From Peptoniphilus sp. KCTC 25270 (GTDB lineage Bacteria > Bacillota > Clostridia > Tissierellales > Peptoniphilaceae), in NCBI RefSeq assembly GCF_021012875.1, contig NZ_JAJMZJ010000002.1, positions 248,001 through 312,000 on the forward strand: a stretch of DNA of 64,000 nt, read 5' to 3'. The position numbers were made by a program, and so were the translations under genes. Each line of letters begins with the position of its first letter. Position 1 is the first letter of the stretch. Below are positions 9,500-17,705 of the stretch, in pieces. The notes beneath the pieces were generated by a model. It was not told the origin of the DNA and did no database searches. It saw only the letters and a program-made list of their open reading frames with translations.

Positions 9500-9523
9500 C
9501 CGTGGAAATTTCCACGGTTTTTT
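9498..9523. terminator. Bidirectional terminator
   Basis: Perfect AACCGTGGAAA/TTTCCACGGTT hairpin with T runs usable on both strands. It overlaps the stop region of the DUF2254 gene and ends at the DUF368 gene's stop. Confidence 0.9.
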
Positions 9524-10404
9524 TATTCTGCTTTTGTATCTTCTTTTAATTTTATCCACTGCATTCCTAAAACCAGTAGGACTCCTCCAATAAAAAATAT
9601 AGGAGAAAATGTTCCTAGGCTTAAAGCGGGAACTGGATTTTCTAAGGTGGTAGGACCTAAAATAATGGGATAAATGGAACCAAACATCATTCCCAATACA
9701 AAGAAAATGGTACGAGATCGATAATTTCTCAAACAATATTCTATTACTTTTACTACGCTTTGTGCCCCGATTAATACACCCACTCCAAATACAAATAAGG
9801 AAGGAATATAGGAAAAATCTAAGCCCAATACTTCACGAATTCCTGTAATAATGGGTATATAAGCTCCAAAGATTAGAAGAAATGTAGAGCCAGAAATACC
9901 TGGTAGGAACATGGCCGAAATAGCAATCATTCCAAGGAAAAATAAACGGATGCTTTGAGATAGAGTGAATTCTCCTAGAGAAAAAGAAGCGCTATCGCCA
10001 ATATTTCCTAAAAATCCAATTCCGACTACAATAGCCAATCCGATACCAAAAAATATTAAGCTGGCTGGATTGTTCTTCAAATTTCCTTTCTCTTCCATTA
10101 CAATAATAGGGATAGCACCTAAGATAAAGCCCATAAATAGAGAGCTTACGTTGTAAATATGGGATTCAAATAGAGCGGATAAAATTAGCACGGCCAAAAT
10201 CATGCCGATTCCCCAGCCAACTCCTAATTTCATCAGATATTTTAGTGCTTTGATCTTTGCGTCTTTGTTTCCAAATGTTAGGGCGTTTATGGAACCGATA
10301 AATCGATCGTAGAAGCCCATTATAAAGGCGACGGTTCCTCCTGAAACACCGGGAACGCTGTCGGCAAGTGCCATGGAAAATCCATGGAGTATATCTTTTA
10401 TCAT
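9523..10404 (-). CDS. popT: DUF368 (PopT-type) undecaprenyl-phosphate transporter
   Basis: A 293-residue polytopic membrane protein. It carries two related motifs, SVPGVSGGT near residue 17 and LPGISGST near residue 170, marking the two inverted halves of the DUF368 fold. Work in 2022 showed that DUF368 (PopT) and DedA proteins recycle the C55-phosphate lipid carrier across the membrane for cell-wall synthesis. I chose the ATG at 10404, which has AAAAGGTGAATTT just upstream; an upstream start adding 28 polar residues lacks a ribosome site. It is divergent from an operon encoding a PAP2 phosphatase, which could make the same carrier from its pyrophosphate. Confidence 0.85.
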   Translation of the reverse strand: MIKDILHGFSMALADSVPGVSGGTVAFIMGFYDRFIGSINALTFGNKDAKIKALKYLMKLGVGWGIGMILAVLILSALFESHIYNVSSLFMGFILGAIPIIVMEEKGNLKNNPASLIFFGIGLAIVVGIGFLGNIGDSASFSLGEFTLSQSIRLFFLGMIAISAMFLPGISGSTFLLIFGAYIPIITGIREVLGLDFSYIPSLFVFGVGVLIGAQSVVKVIEYCLRNYRSRTIFFVLGMMFGSIYPIILGPTTLENPVPALSLGTFSPIFFIGGVLLVLGMQWIKLKEDTKAE

Positions 10405-10515
10405 AAATTCACCTTTTTTCTCTTTTTTAGTAACTCTATCTAGTTTAGTATAGGAAGAAAAAATATTCAACAATTTATAAAAATTCAATTCTTAAGATAT
10501 TTCTAAGGAGGTTTT

Positions 10516-10857
10516 ATGAAGCCATTATCTGTTCTTTTTTATGGAGAAAAGTCCCGGGAAATCCCCCATACCAAAAGTTGTGGATTTGCTGGAGTAACCC
10601 ATCGCGATGCGAATGAGTACGATATTTTTTGTGAACTGCAGTCCTTTTTGTCAGGAACCGATGTAAAGGAAAAAATCCAATTTGAATTTGTTGAGTCCTC
10701 TTCGGTGGATTCAGAAAATATTCAGGAGCTTTTGGAAAAATACGGCACGCCCATCCTCTCCCTTGGCGATTCTGATTTTCTTATTGGCAGACCCCACAAT
10801 GTGAACCTTTATTTGAAAATAAAGGAGATTTTAGAAAGAAAAAATTCTTATGAATAA
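10516..10857 (+). CDS. Hypothetical protein, 113 aa
   Basis: I do not recognise this protein. It is soluble and acidic with no signal or membrane segment; residue 22 is its first Cys (KSCGFAG), and C-terminal residues read GTPILSLGDSDFLIGRPHNV. TAAGGAGG sits at good distance before the ATG. The stop codon overlaps the start of the PAP2 phosphatase by eight bases, so the two are translationally coupled. Coding is well supported by its ribosome site and overlap; function is unknown. Confidence 0.75.
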   Translation: MKPLSVLFYGEKSREIPHTKSCGFAGVTHRDANEYDIFCELQSFLSGTDVKEKIQFEFVESSSVDSENIQELLEKYGTPILSLGDSDFLIGRPHNVNLYLKIKEILERKNSYE

Positions 10858-11500
10858 GCGTATTTTTTATTCTATTCTTCTCCTTCTCCCTTTTCTTTTC
10901 AGTTTGGGAGGGCTCTTGTTTTTTCCTGATTTTATCAACACTTGGGATCACCGAGTTTTGGAATGGATTCTTACCATTCGCAATCCCAGTCTTTCCCTTT
11001 TGTTCCGTTTTCTTACCTCTCTTGGAAATGCTTCCACTGTCGTCATCTTAACTTGTTTTGTCGTAGGATATTTTTATTATCATAAAAATTATTTCCATAG
11101 CTTTTGGTTTGCCATTACAGTCATTATTCCCACCGTTATTATAAATCCTTTGCTAAAACAGATTATTCATCGCCCTCGCCCAGAGGAAATCTATCATTTG
11201 GTTTCAGCTACTTCCTATTCTTTTCCTAGCGGCCATTCTTTAGGTTCTGTTGTAGTCTATGGTGCTTTGGCTTTTCTTCTGATGGAACATTTTCCAAAAG
11301 AAAAAAAATACTCCTTAGGGATTTGGATTTTTGTAGGAGCTTTTTCTTTCCTTATTGCCATGAGCCGAGTTTACGTAGGCGTTCATTATCTTTTCGATAC
11401 CATTGCCGGTCTTTCCTTAGGAGGATTTTTGTTGTACCAATTCATCCATCTATTCTATAATAATAGTATTGCCAGAAAGTTTAAGGAGGATCGAAAATGA
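10850..11500 (+). CDS. PAP2 family phosphatase
   Basis: A 216-residue membrane phosphatase with about six membrane segments. All three signature motifs are present: KQIIHRPRPE (about 102-111), the PSGH motif in SFPSGHS (about 124-130) and SRVYVGVHYLFD (about 166-177). Members dephosphorylate undecaprenyl pyrophosphate or phosphatidic-type lipids. Position beside the DUF368 carrier transporter favours the undecaprenyl substrate, but this is inference. The gene overlaps both neighbours (eight bases upstream, four bases downstream), forming a tight operon with hom. Confidence 0.92.
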   Translation: MNKRIFYSILLLLPFLFSLGGLLFFPDFINTWDHRVLEWILTIRNPSLSLLFRFLTSLGNASTVVILTCFVVGYFYYHKNYFHSFWFAITVIIPTVIINPLLKQIIHRPRPEEIYHLVSATSYSFPSGHSLGSVVVYGALAFLLMEHFPKEKKYSLGIWIFVGAFSFLIAMSRVYVGVHYLFDTIAGLSLGGFLLYQFIHLFYNNSIARKFKEDRK

Positions 11501-12534
11501 ATACATTAAAATTGGCTTTATTGGGTTTTGGAAATGCGGGACAAGCTTTTGCCCAAATGCTTTTGGATAAACAAGAGGAAGTAGAACAAACTTACAATCA
11601 CAAAATTCTTGTTACAGCTATTTCTACCCGTTCAAAGGGAACTTTGGTAAATCCTAAAGGAATTGATTTGGAAAGAGCGTTAAAAGATGTGAGAGAAATG
11701 AATCACTTTTCTAAGGTAACCCCTGGATATTGTTCTCTTTCCAATTTTGAGGTCATTGAGTCTGCCGATTATGATGCTATTATGGAATTGACTCCTTTGA
11801 ATATTGAAACAGGACAACCGGCTATTGATCACATTCGTGGAGCTTTTTCTCGAGGAAAACACGCCATTACAGCCAACAAAGGCCCTATTGCTTGGGCTTT
11901 TGAGGAGTTAAAATCCATGGCGGAAGAAAAAGGCGTGGAATTTTTCTATGAAACTACAGTTATGGATGGCACTCCCATTTTTAATTTAGTAGAAGATACT
12001 TTGAAATTTTGTCAAATTGAAGAGGTGTCTGGAATCTTAAATAGTACGACCAATTTCATTTTGGAAGAGATGGCGAAAAAACGTCCTTACGACGAAATTA
12101 TGGAAGAGGGACGGGCTCGCGGTTTTGTGGAAGCCGATCCCGCTATGGATATTGAAGGATACGATGCCGCCGCAAAGACAACGGCCCTTTTGAATGTTTT
12201 AATGAGAGCAAATATTACCCCAGACCAAGTTGATCGTGAGGGAATTGAACATATTACAGAAAAAGATATTGAAGAGGCGGAAAAAGAAGGGCGCGTCATT
12301 AAACTTCTTTGTCGCGGATACCGAGAAAATAATCAAGTAAAAGCCGTGGTAAAACCTACCGCTCTTCCTCGAGAAAATATGCTTGCTTCTGTAGATAGCA
12401 CCACCTCTATCGTTTCTATTACAACAGATTTAATGGGGAAAGTTTCTGTTATCGAACATGCACCTGAAATTGAACAAACTGCTTATGGAATTTTTAGCGA
12501 TATGGTTCGCTTATTGGATAGAACGAGAAAATAA
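11497..12534 (+). CDS. hom: Homoserine dehydrogenase-like protein
   Basis: A 345-residue NAD(P)-dependent oxidoreductase. The Rossmann loop is LGFGNAGQAF at residues 9-18; ITANKGPIAW lies near residue 125. The catalytic-domain signatures ILNSTTNFILEEM and GFVEADPAMDIEGYDAAAK are present. Homoserine dehydrogenase makes homoserine from aspartate semialdehyde for threonine and methionine. The protein lacks the C-terminal ACT domain used for threonine feedback in many longer homologues. Its ATGA start overlaps the PAP2 stop, and an anion permease follows one base after the stop. No aspartokinase or threonine genes are in view. Confidence 0.88.
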   Translation: MNTLKLALLGFGNAGQAFAQMLLDKQEEVEQTYNHKILVTAISTRSKGTLVNPKGIDLERALKDVREMNHFSKVTPGYCSLSNFEVIESADYDAIMELTPLNIETGQPAIDHIRGAFSRGKHAITANKGPIAWAFEELKSMAEEKGVEFFYETTVMDGTPIFNLVEDTLKFCQIEEVSGILNSTTNFILEEMAKKRPYDEIMEEGRARGFVEADPAMDIEGYDAAAKTTALLNVLMRANITPDQVDREGIEHITEKDIEEAEKEGRVIKLLCRGYRENNQVKAVVKPTALPRENMLASVDSTTSIVSITTDLMGKVSVIEHAPEIEQTAYGIFSDMVRLLDRTRK

Positions 12535-12535
12535 T

Positions 12536-13633
12536 ATGAAGAAACACTCTTTTTTCAAGGAGCATATTGTGCTCCTTGTTTCTCTTTTTTTCGCCCTTCT
12601 CTCTCTATTTTTTGTTCCTCCTAGTCGGGAATATTTTTCCTACATAGACACCAATACATTATTGCTTTTGTTTTCTCTTATGGTTGTCGTAAAAACCTTT
12701 GAAGATTCAGGCGCTTTCCTCGCTATTTCCAACAAACTTTTGGAAAAAAGTCGCTCCACTCGCGCTCTCTTTCTCTGGATGATTTTCCTTTGCTTTTTTT
12801 CTTCTATGATTTTAACCAATGACGTGGCCTTAATTGCCTTTGTTCCCTTTACCCTTCTTTTATTGAAACAGGCTCATTTGGAAACGTACGCCATCCCTTT
12901 GTTGATTTTCGAAACCATCGCCGCCAACGTTGGTTCCGCCTTTACACCTATTGGAAATCCTCAAAATATTTACTTATATTATTTCTATGGGTTTTCTTTG
13001 GAAGAATTCTTTCAAACAACAGGCCCTTTAACCTTAGTAACGGCACTTCTTCTTTTGGCTGGAAGTTTCTTTGTCTTTCGCCACTCTTCTCCCTTGGCCC
13101 TTTCTATTACAAAATCAAACATAAAAAAAGAGACCCTCCTTTGGGCTCTCCTTTTATTTATCCTTTGTTTGTTGAGTATTTTTAAGCTTTTTAATACCTA
13201 CCAATCCTTTTTAGGAGTGACGATTTTAACCCTTTTTGTAAAGCCTAAGCGATTGATCAGCGTCGATTTCTCTCTTCTCTTGACCTTTGTATGTTTTTTT
13301 ATCTTTTCCGGAAATCTTCAAAATCTTCCCGCTTTTCAAGAAATGATTCAGAACTTATTAAAGGGTAGAGAGCTCCTTGTTACGGCACTTTTAAGCCAGG
13401 GAATTAGCAATGTTCCTGCAGCCATTTTGTTGTCAAAATTCACCATGGCAAAGAACGCTCTTTTGTTGGGCAGCAACATTGGCGGCCTAGGAACCCCTGT
13501 GGCCTCTTTGGCTTCTTTAATTACCATTCGCTATTTTTCCAAAGGAGGCGGCGAAATAAAATCCTTCCTTCTACCTTTTTTCCGTTGGAATTTTGCTTTC
13601 CTCGCTTTTCTTCTTATTTTTTATTCTATCTAA
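12536..13633 (+). CDS. Anion permease, ion transporter (ArsB/SLC13) superfamily
   Basis: A 365-residue protein with about ten membrane segments. Two inverted halves carry the superfamily hallmarks: TNDVALIAFVPFT and GSAFTPIGNPQNIYLY in the first, SQGISNVPAAILLSKF and GSNIGGLGTPVASLASL in the second. Substrates in this group include citrate, other dicarboxylates, arsenite and Na+/H+; the specificity cannot be told. The ATG at 12536 lies one base after the hom stop, and the longer upstream reading is just overlap with hom. It is last in the PAP2-hom operon and ends in a clear terminator. Confidence 0.85.
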   Translation: MKKHSFFKEHIVLLVSLFFALLSLFFVPPSREYFSYIDTNTLLLLFSLMVVVKTFEDSGAFLAISNKLLEKSRSTRALFLWMIFLCFFSSMILTNDVALIAFVPFTLLLLKQAHLETYAIPLLIFETIAANVGSAFTPIGNPQNIYLYYFYGFSLEEFFQTTGPLTLVTALLLLAGSFFVFRHSSPLALSITKSNIKKETLLWALLLFILCLLSIFKLFNTYQSFLGVTILTLFVKPKRLISVDFSLLLTFVCFFIFSGNLQNLPAFQEMIQNLLKGRELLVTALLSQGISNVPAAILLSKFTMAKNALLLGSNIGGLGTPVASLASLITIRYFSKGGGEIKSFLLPFFRWNFAFLAFLLIFYSI

Positions 13634-13635
13634 AA

Positions 13636-13666
13636 AATCCATGGATTTTCCATGGATTCTTTTTTT
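13636..13666. terminator. Bidirectional terminator
   Basis: AATCCATGGA/TCCATGGATT hairpin flanked by A and T runs, between the convergent anion permease and MATE genes. Confidence 0.88.
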
Positions 13667-15011
13667 AGAAATAACGGTAATATTTTCTCAAAAGGAATAA
13701 AAATCCCACAGAAACAACAAAGGCAAATATTTCAGAGGCCCCTGTCGCCCACCAAATTCCCTCTACGCCAAATAGAACGGGCAATATTAACACTGCCCCC
13801 ATTTTGAAGACCAATGTCCGCAAAAAGGCGATTATCGCCGAAACACGTCCATTGTTTAACGCCGTAAAAAAGGAAGAAATATAAATATTGACTCCAAATA
13901 ACACAAAAGCAAAGGAAAAAATTCGAAACGCTCGAGTTGTCATGGCCAATAGTTCTGGGCTATAGCCAACAAATATATCAGAAAAAGGTTCCGCCATAAG
14001 AAAAGCAAAAACGGCTAAAAATATACCAATCCCTAGCATCAATATCAAACTTTTTTTCAGTAAACTTTGTAGCTCTTCTATGTGATTGGCCCCATAGTGA
14101 AAACTGATTACCGGCGCCGTTCCAAAGGAAAATCCTAGAGAAATGGAGACAAAAATAAATTGTAAATACATTAGTACCCCATAGGCCGAAACGCCGCCTT
14201 CTCCAATGTAGCGGAGGAGTTGATAGTTAAAGACCATACCAACTACAGAAGCGGAAACACTATTCATAAGTTCCGAAGAGCCGTTGACCAAAGTTTGCCA
14301 AATGGCTTTCCAGTCCATTTTCGTTTTCTTTAATTGCAACAGACTGCTATTGGGACGAAGAAAATACAGTACAGGAAGAAGTCCTCCTACACACTCTCCT
14401 ACTCCCGTTGCCAAAGCAGCACCTGCAATTCCCATTTTGAAGACAACAATAAACACAAAATCTAAAATTACATTGGTAATTCCTGAAGCAACGGTCATCC
14501 ACAATCCTAATTTTGGCTTTTCTGCTGCCACAAAAAAACTTTGAAACACCCCTTGCAACATAAACGGAACCATAAAAAAGATGGTAACCCGCCCATAAAT
14601 AATGGCGTCAGAGGCAATTTTCTCCGTTCCCCCAAGCCAATCTACGATTTGAGGAATCAACGCCATCCCTACAATGGAAACAATCGCTCCTAAACACAAG
14701 GTAAAGACAATAAGCATTCCAAAATATTCATTAGCTTTTTCTTGATTTCCTCGACCGAGTTCACTGGCAACCAACGCCGATCCACCGGTGCCAATCATAA
14801 AACCTATGCCTCCTAGAATCATAATAAAAGGCATAATAAAATTAAGAGCCGCAAAAGACGTCTCGCCAATGAAATTAGACACGAACAAACCGTCTATAAC
14901 TCCGTAAATCGAAGTAAAAATAACCATAATAATCGACGGTAATGCAAATCGCAATAACCGCCCATAAGTAAAACTATCAGATAATTTAATTTCCGTCTTT
15001 ATATTCTCCAT
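13665..15011 (-). CDS. MATE family efflux transporter
   Basis: A 448-residue polytopic protein of the MATE (NorM/DinF) family with two bundles of six membrane segments. Segments such as RLLRFALPSIIMVIF and GLFVSNFIGETSFAALNFIMP match the N-terminal half, with a repeat of this pattern after residue 235. MATE pumps export cationic drugs or metabolites using Na+ or H+. The ATG at 15011 follows GAAGAGGAAAT; the upstream extension is unlikely. It stands alone, between a terminator and a shared convergent terminator. A second MATE lies at 52050-53432. Confidence 0.93.
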   Translation of the reverse strand: MENIKTEIKLSDSFTYGRLLRFALPSIIMVIFTSIYGVIDGLFVSNFIGETSFAALNFIMPFIMILGGIGFMIGTGGSALVASELGRGNQEKANEYFGMLIVFTLCLGAIVSIVGMALIPQIVDWLGGTEKIASDAIIYGRVTIFFMVPFMLQGVFQSFFVAAEKPKLGLWMTVASGITNVILDFVFIVVFKMGIAGAALATGVGECVGGLLPVLYFLRPNSSLLQLKKTKMDWKAIWQTLVNGSSELMNSVSASVVGMVFNYQLLRYIGEGGVSAYGVLMYLQFIFVSISLGFSFGTAPVISFHYGANHIEELQSLLKKSLILMLGIGIFLAVFAFLMAEPFSDIFVGYSPELLAMTTRAFRIFSFAFVLFGVNIYISSFFTALNNGRVSAIIAFLRTLVFKMGAVLILPVLFGVEGIWWATGASEIFAFVVSVGFLFLLRKYYRYF

Positions 15012-15070
15012 ATTTCCTCTTCTCCAATTATATCGTACTAGTATACAATCAAAAAAATAGAAATGCAAGA

Positions 15071-15098
15071 AAAAAAGCCTCCTTTCTTAGGAGTCTTT
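15071..15098 (-). terminator. Terminator after the LOG gene
   Basis: Reverse-strand CTCCT-AAGAA-AGGAG stem followed by a T run, 37 bases after the LOG gene stop. Confidence 0.8.
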
Positions 15099-15134
15099 TC
15101 CTATTTGACTTGAACTTTTACACCTTTCGGAAAT

Positions 15135-15677
15135 CTAACAACGATAATTTTCTACAAACTCTTCCATTTTTTCTAAATTTTCTGTAAACAACGTTTGATT
15201 CCGTTCTTCTTCCGTTAAAAATCCATATTCCACCATTCTGTCAAATAGAACTTCCAAAGGATCATAATATCCTCCTACATTCAAAAGGATACAAGGAGAG
15301 GATTTCTGTCCCAAGCGAACCCATGAAATCACTTCAGAAATTTCCTCTAACGTTCCCGGTCCTCCTGGCAAGGCAATAAAAACGTCCCCTTTTTCAATCA
15401 TAATGCTTTTTCTCTCTCTCATGGTTTCCACAAGAATGCACTCCGTTAGTTGCGGATGTACATCGGTTCTCTCGGCCAAAAACTTTGGTATCACTCCAAT
15501 GGTTTCTCCCCCATTTTCTAAAACCGCATCGGCTACAATCCCCATAATTCCTGATTTTCTCCCGCCATATATTAGGCGATGGTTCTTTTTTGCAATCCAT
15601 TTTCCTAACTTTATTGCCATTTCCTTATGGCTTTTTTCTTTTCCGAAATGAGATCCACAATATACTGTAATATTCAT
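15135..15677 (-). CDS. LOG family / TIGR00730 nucleotide hydrolase
   Basis: A 180-residue protein of the LOG (lysine decarboxylase-like) family. It has the phosphate-binding motif PGGPGTLEE near residue 100 and N-terminal TVYCGSHFGKEKSH. In plants and some bacteria these enzymes release cytokinin bases from nucleotide monophosphates; in most bacteria they act on purine nucleotides, and the true role is unclear. The ATG at 15677 has GGAGGAG upstream. It follows the DUF1294 gene, from which it is separated by a terminator-like hairpin. Confidence 0.88.
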   Translation of the reverse strand: MNITVYCGSHFGKEKSHKEMAIKLGKWIAKKNHRLIYGGRKSGIMGIVADAVLENGGETIGVIPKFLAERTDVHPQLTECILVETMRERKSIMIEKGDVFIALPGGPGTLEEISEVISWVRLGQKSSPCILLNVGGYYDPLEVLFDRMVEYGFLTEEERNQTLFTENLEKMEEFVENYRC

Positions 15678-15692
15678 ATTTTCTCCTCCCTT

Positions 15693-15714
15693 AAAAAAAG
15701 AGCCCAAAGGGCCC
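15693..15714 (-). terminator. Terminator after the DUF1294 gene
   Basis: Reverse-strand GGGCCC-TTT-GGGCTC hairpin (one mismatch) with a T run, directly after the DUF1294 stop and just before the LOG ribosome site. Confidence 0.75.
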
Positions 15715-15981
15715 TTACATGCGAATTTTTGACACAAAAATATAAACAAATACAATGAACCCAAAGGCATTCATCAAATAAAAATGACGCTTCGATGTTT
15801 TATGATTAAAAGCTTGCATTCCCAAAAGTCCACCAATTCCACCGCCAGCCAATCCTAAGATTAAAAGGCTCGCTTCAGAAATTCGAAAATTCCCTTTGAC
15901 TGCGTTCCGTTTATCCATTCCATACAACGCAAAAACTACTAGATTCAGTAGCAAGTAGATTCGTAACAATTGAAAATCCAT
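15715..15981 (-). CDS. DUF1294 membrane protein
   Basis: An 88-residue protein with three membrane segments. LNLVVFALYGMDKRNA and GGGIGGLLGMQAFNHKTSKRHF are the conserved core of DUF1294, which also occurs fused to cold-shock domains in other bacteria. Its function is unknown. It starts nine bases after the fRMsr stop with AGGAGGAAATC before the ATG, so the two are probably co-transcribed. Confidence 0.85.
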   Translation of the reverse strand: MDFQLLRIYLLLNLVVFALYGMDKRNAVKGNFRISEASLLILGLAGGGIGGLLGMQAFNHKTSKRHFYLMNAFGFIVFVYIFVSKIRM

Positions 15982-15990
15982 GATTTCCTC

Positions 15991-16479
15991 CTAATATAAA
16001 TAATCTTGAATCAAACTTCCCAAGCGAGAAAATCCTTCCACTTCGATTAATGTAAAACGACCTTTGATTGGAGAATCCAAATCCAAAACACCGTATACTT
16101 CTTCTTCACGGAAAAGGGGAATGACCAATTCGCTATTTGAGGCGCTATCACAAGCAACGTGATCTTCTACGGCATGAACATCTTCTATACAAACAACACG
16201 TTTTTCCCGCCACGCTTTGGCACAAACGCCCACTTCGTATTCCAAACGAGTGCAAGCAGGAAGACCTTGAAAGGGACCAAGAACCAATTCTTTCCCCTGA
16301 ACCAAATAAAAGCCCGCCCAATTCAAATCTTCTACAACTCCTTTAATGGCCGCAGAAATATTACTCATTAAAGCAATGGGATCTTTTTCTGTTTCCAATA
16401 ATGCCTTCACAAAAGAATGGAGATATTCCATTCTCTCCTCAGCGGATAAATTTTGAATTCCTTTTATTTCGTTGCTCAT
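15991..16479 (-). CDS. msrC: Free methionine-(R)-sulfoxide reductase, GAF type
   Basis: A 162-residue GAF-domain enzyme. It keeps the fRMsr pattern of three cysteines, in GVCAKAW, RVVCIEDVH and HVACDSASNSE, around the substrate pocket. The pocket motif NWAGFYLV lies near residue 51. It reduces free methionine-R-sulfoxide and is thus an oxidative repair enzyme. I chose the ATG at 16479, preceded by AGGTGAGG; an ATG ten codons earlier is less well placed. It sits between the EFR1 redox protein and DUF1294 on the same strand. Confidence 0.9.
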   Translation of the reverse strand: MSNEIKGIQNLSAEERMEYLHSFVKALLETEKDPIALMSNISAAIKGVVEDLNWAGFYLVQGKELVLGPFQGLPACTRLEYEVGVCAKAWREKRVVCIEDVHAVEDHVACDSASNSELVIPLFREEEVYGVLDLDSPIKGRFTLIEVEGFSRLGSLIQDYLY

Positions 16480-16531
16480 TTCCTCACCTTCTTCTCTTTT
16501 TATATCCATATTTATAGAAACAAAATCAATT

Positions 16532-17308
16532 TTACTTCTTTTCCCAATCGTAACGCTGAATCATTTTGCTCTGTTGGTGTACCTTACTACCTGAAATGGT
16601 AATGGCTTGGGTTGGACACAAATTGGCGCAGCGATAACATAATGTACATTGTCCGCGATCTACTATTTTTTCCTTTTTTATTTCGAAATTATCCATAGGA
16701 CAAACTCTCATACATTTTTTACAATCCACACATTTGGTTTGATCGATTTTTATTTTGTCGCTATATTGACTAACCATTTCTGTTGCGTGGGCTCTTTGGG
16801 CAAAAAATCCTAGCATTTCTGCTGGAATGCTTAGCCCTTGTCGAATGGGCCGATGGCTCATATAACGTCTTGCGGCTCTTTCCAATTTGCGATCGGCCTT
16901 AAACAAAATTTTTGCCTGCCCTTCTTCATCCTTTTTGAAAATTTTAATATCGCAGATACAATCAGGCATAATTACATGGATTCCTCCTTGGACCTTTGCT
17001 TGGAATTTTTCCATTAAACGAGCCAAAACTCCCGCTCCATCTCCACTAAACAAAGTCATCGTGGCAATTATATATACTTTTTTTCCATAAAATAACGCCC
17101 GATGCTCCATTAAAAATTCTCGGAAAATCAATGGTAAATTGCTAGCATAAACGGGATATCCTAATACAATTTCCTCCGCCTCTTCCAAACGTTCCAACGC
17201 TTCTGGATCTTCTATTGAATACGCAGAATTTTCATAACCACATTCTTTCAAAAACTTTTCTATGCAATAACGGGTATTTCCTGTACCACTAAAATAAATT
17301 CCTATCAT
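16532..17308 (-). CDS. EFR1 family flavodoxin-ferredoxin protein
   Basis: A 258-residue fusion of a flavodoxin-like domain and a bacterial ferredoxin. Residues 5-15 form the FMN phosphate loop (YFSGTGNTRYC). The C-terminal part carries two [4Fe-4S] motifs, CVDCKKCMRVCP and CTLCYRCANLCP (about 195-240). EFR1 proteins are soluble electron carriers common in anaerobes. The start has GGAAAGGG upstream. It ends 50 bases before the fRMsr gene on the same strand, so reducing power for repair is a possible link, by inference only. Confidence 0.92.
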   Translation of the reverse strand: MIGIYFSGTGNTRYCIEKFLKECGYENSAYSIEDPEALERLEEAEEIVLGYPVYASNLPLIFREFLMEHRALFYGKKVYIIATMTLFSGDGAGVLARLMEKFQAKVQGGIHVIMPDCICDIKIFKKDEEGQAKILFKADRKLERAARRYMSHRPIRQGLSIPAEMLGFFAQRAHATEMVSQYSDKIKIDQTKCVDCKKCMRVCPMDNFEIKKEKIVDRGQCTLCYRCANLCPTQAITISGSKVHQQSKMIQRYDWEKK

Positions 17309-17472
17309 ATTTCCACCCTTTCCCTTTCCTCTATAAATTATAACATAATTCTAAGGAGAATATTTTTCTCCATTATGCACCTTTGAGGAAAAACCAAGGA
17401 ATATTATGTTTCATTTATTTTTTCACAAAATTGCAGTTGATATGTGTTATCGTACTTTTTCATTTCAATACC

Positions 17473-17544
17473 GCTTTACTATAAAGCAGTAAATCCTCGT
17501 TATTTACTTATTTTTCTTGCTTTTCCCTCTTTTGATGTTATAAT
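17473..17544 (+). promoter_or_regulatory. Promoter and inverted repeat before amino acid permease
   Basis: TTGCTT (17517-17522) and TATAAT (17539-17544) are 16 bases apart, a good vegetative promoter. An inverted repeat GCTTTA-CTA-TAAAGC at 17473-17487 lies just upstream and may bind a regulator. The predicted leader of about 150 bases has no riboswitch I recognise. The rest of the gap 17309-17705 is AT-rich and featureless. Confidence 0.6.
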
Positions 17545-17705
17545 AAAATTGTACTTAAGAATTAAGTTTTTTCATTAAATTGATTTTTGTATGTTTGTTT
17601 TACAACAAAAAGGAAAACAATTTTTTATTTTTCCCACCTCTAAATCTTGTTTGTGAAATTTCTTATCTTCTTAAAACGAAAGAAATAAAACTAAAGGAGT
17701 TTTTT

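Noticed and set aside
17550-17705. A long leader before the amino acid permease that might hold a riboswitch or T-box
   Set aside because: No T-box motif, conserved riboswitch block or competing hairpins could be seen.
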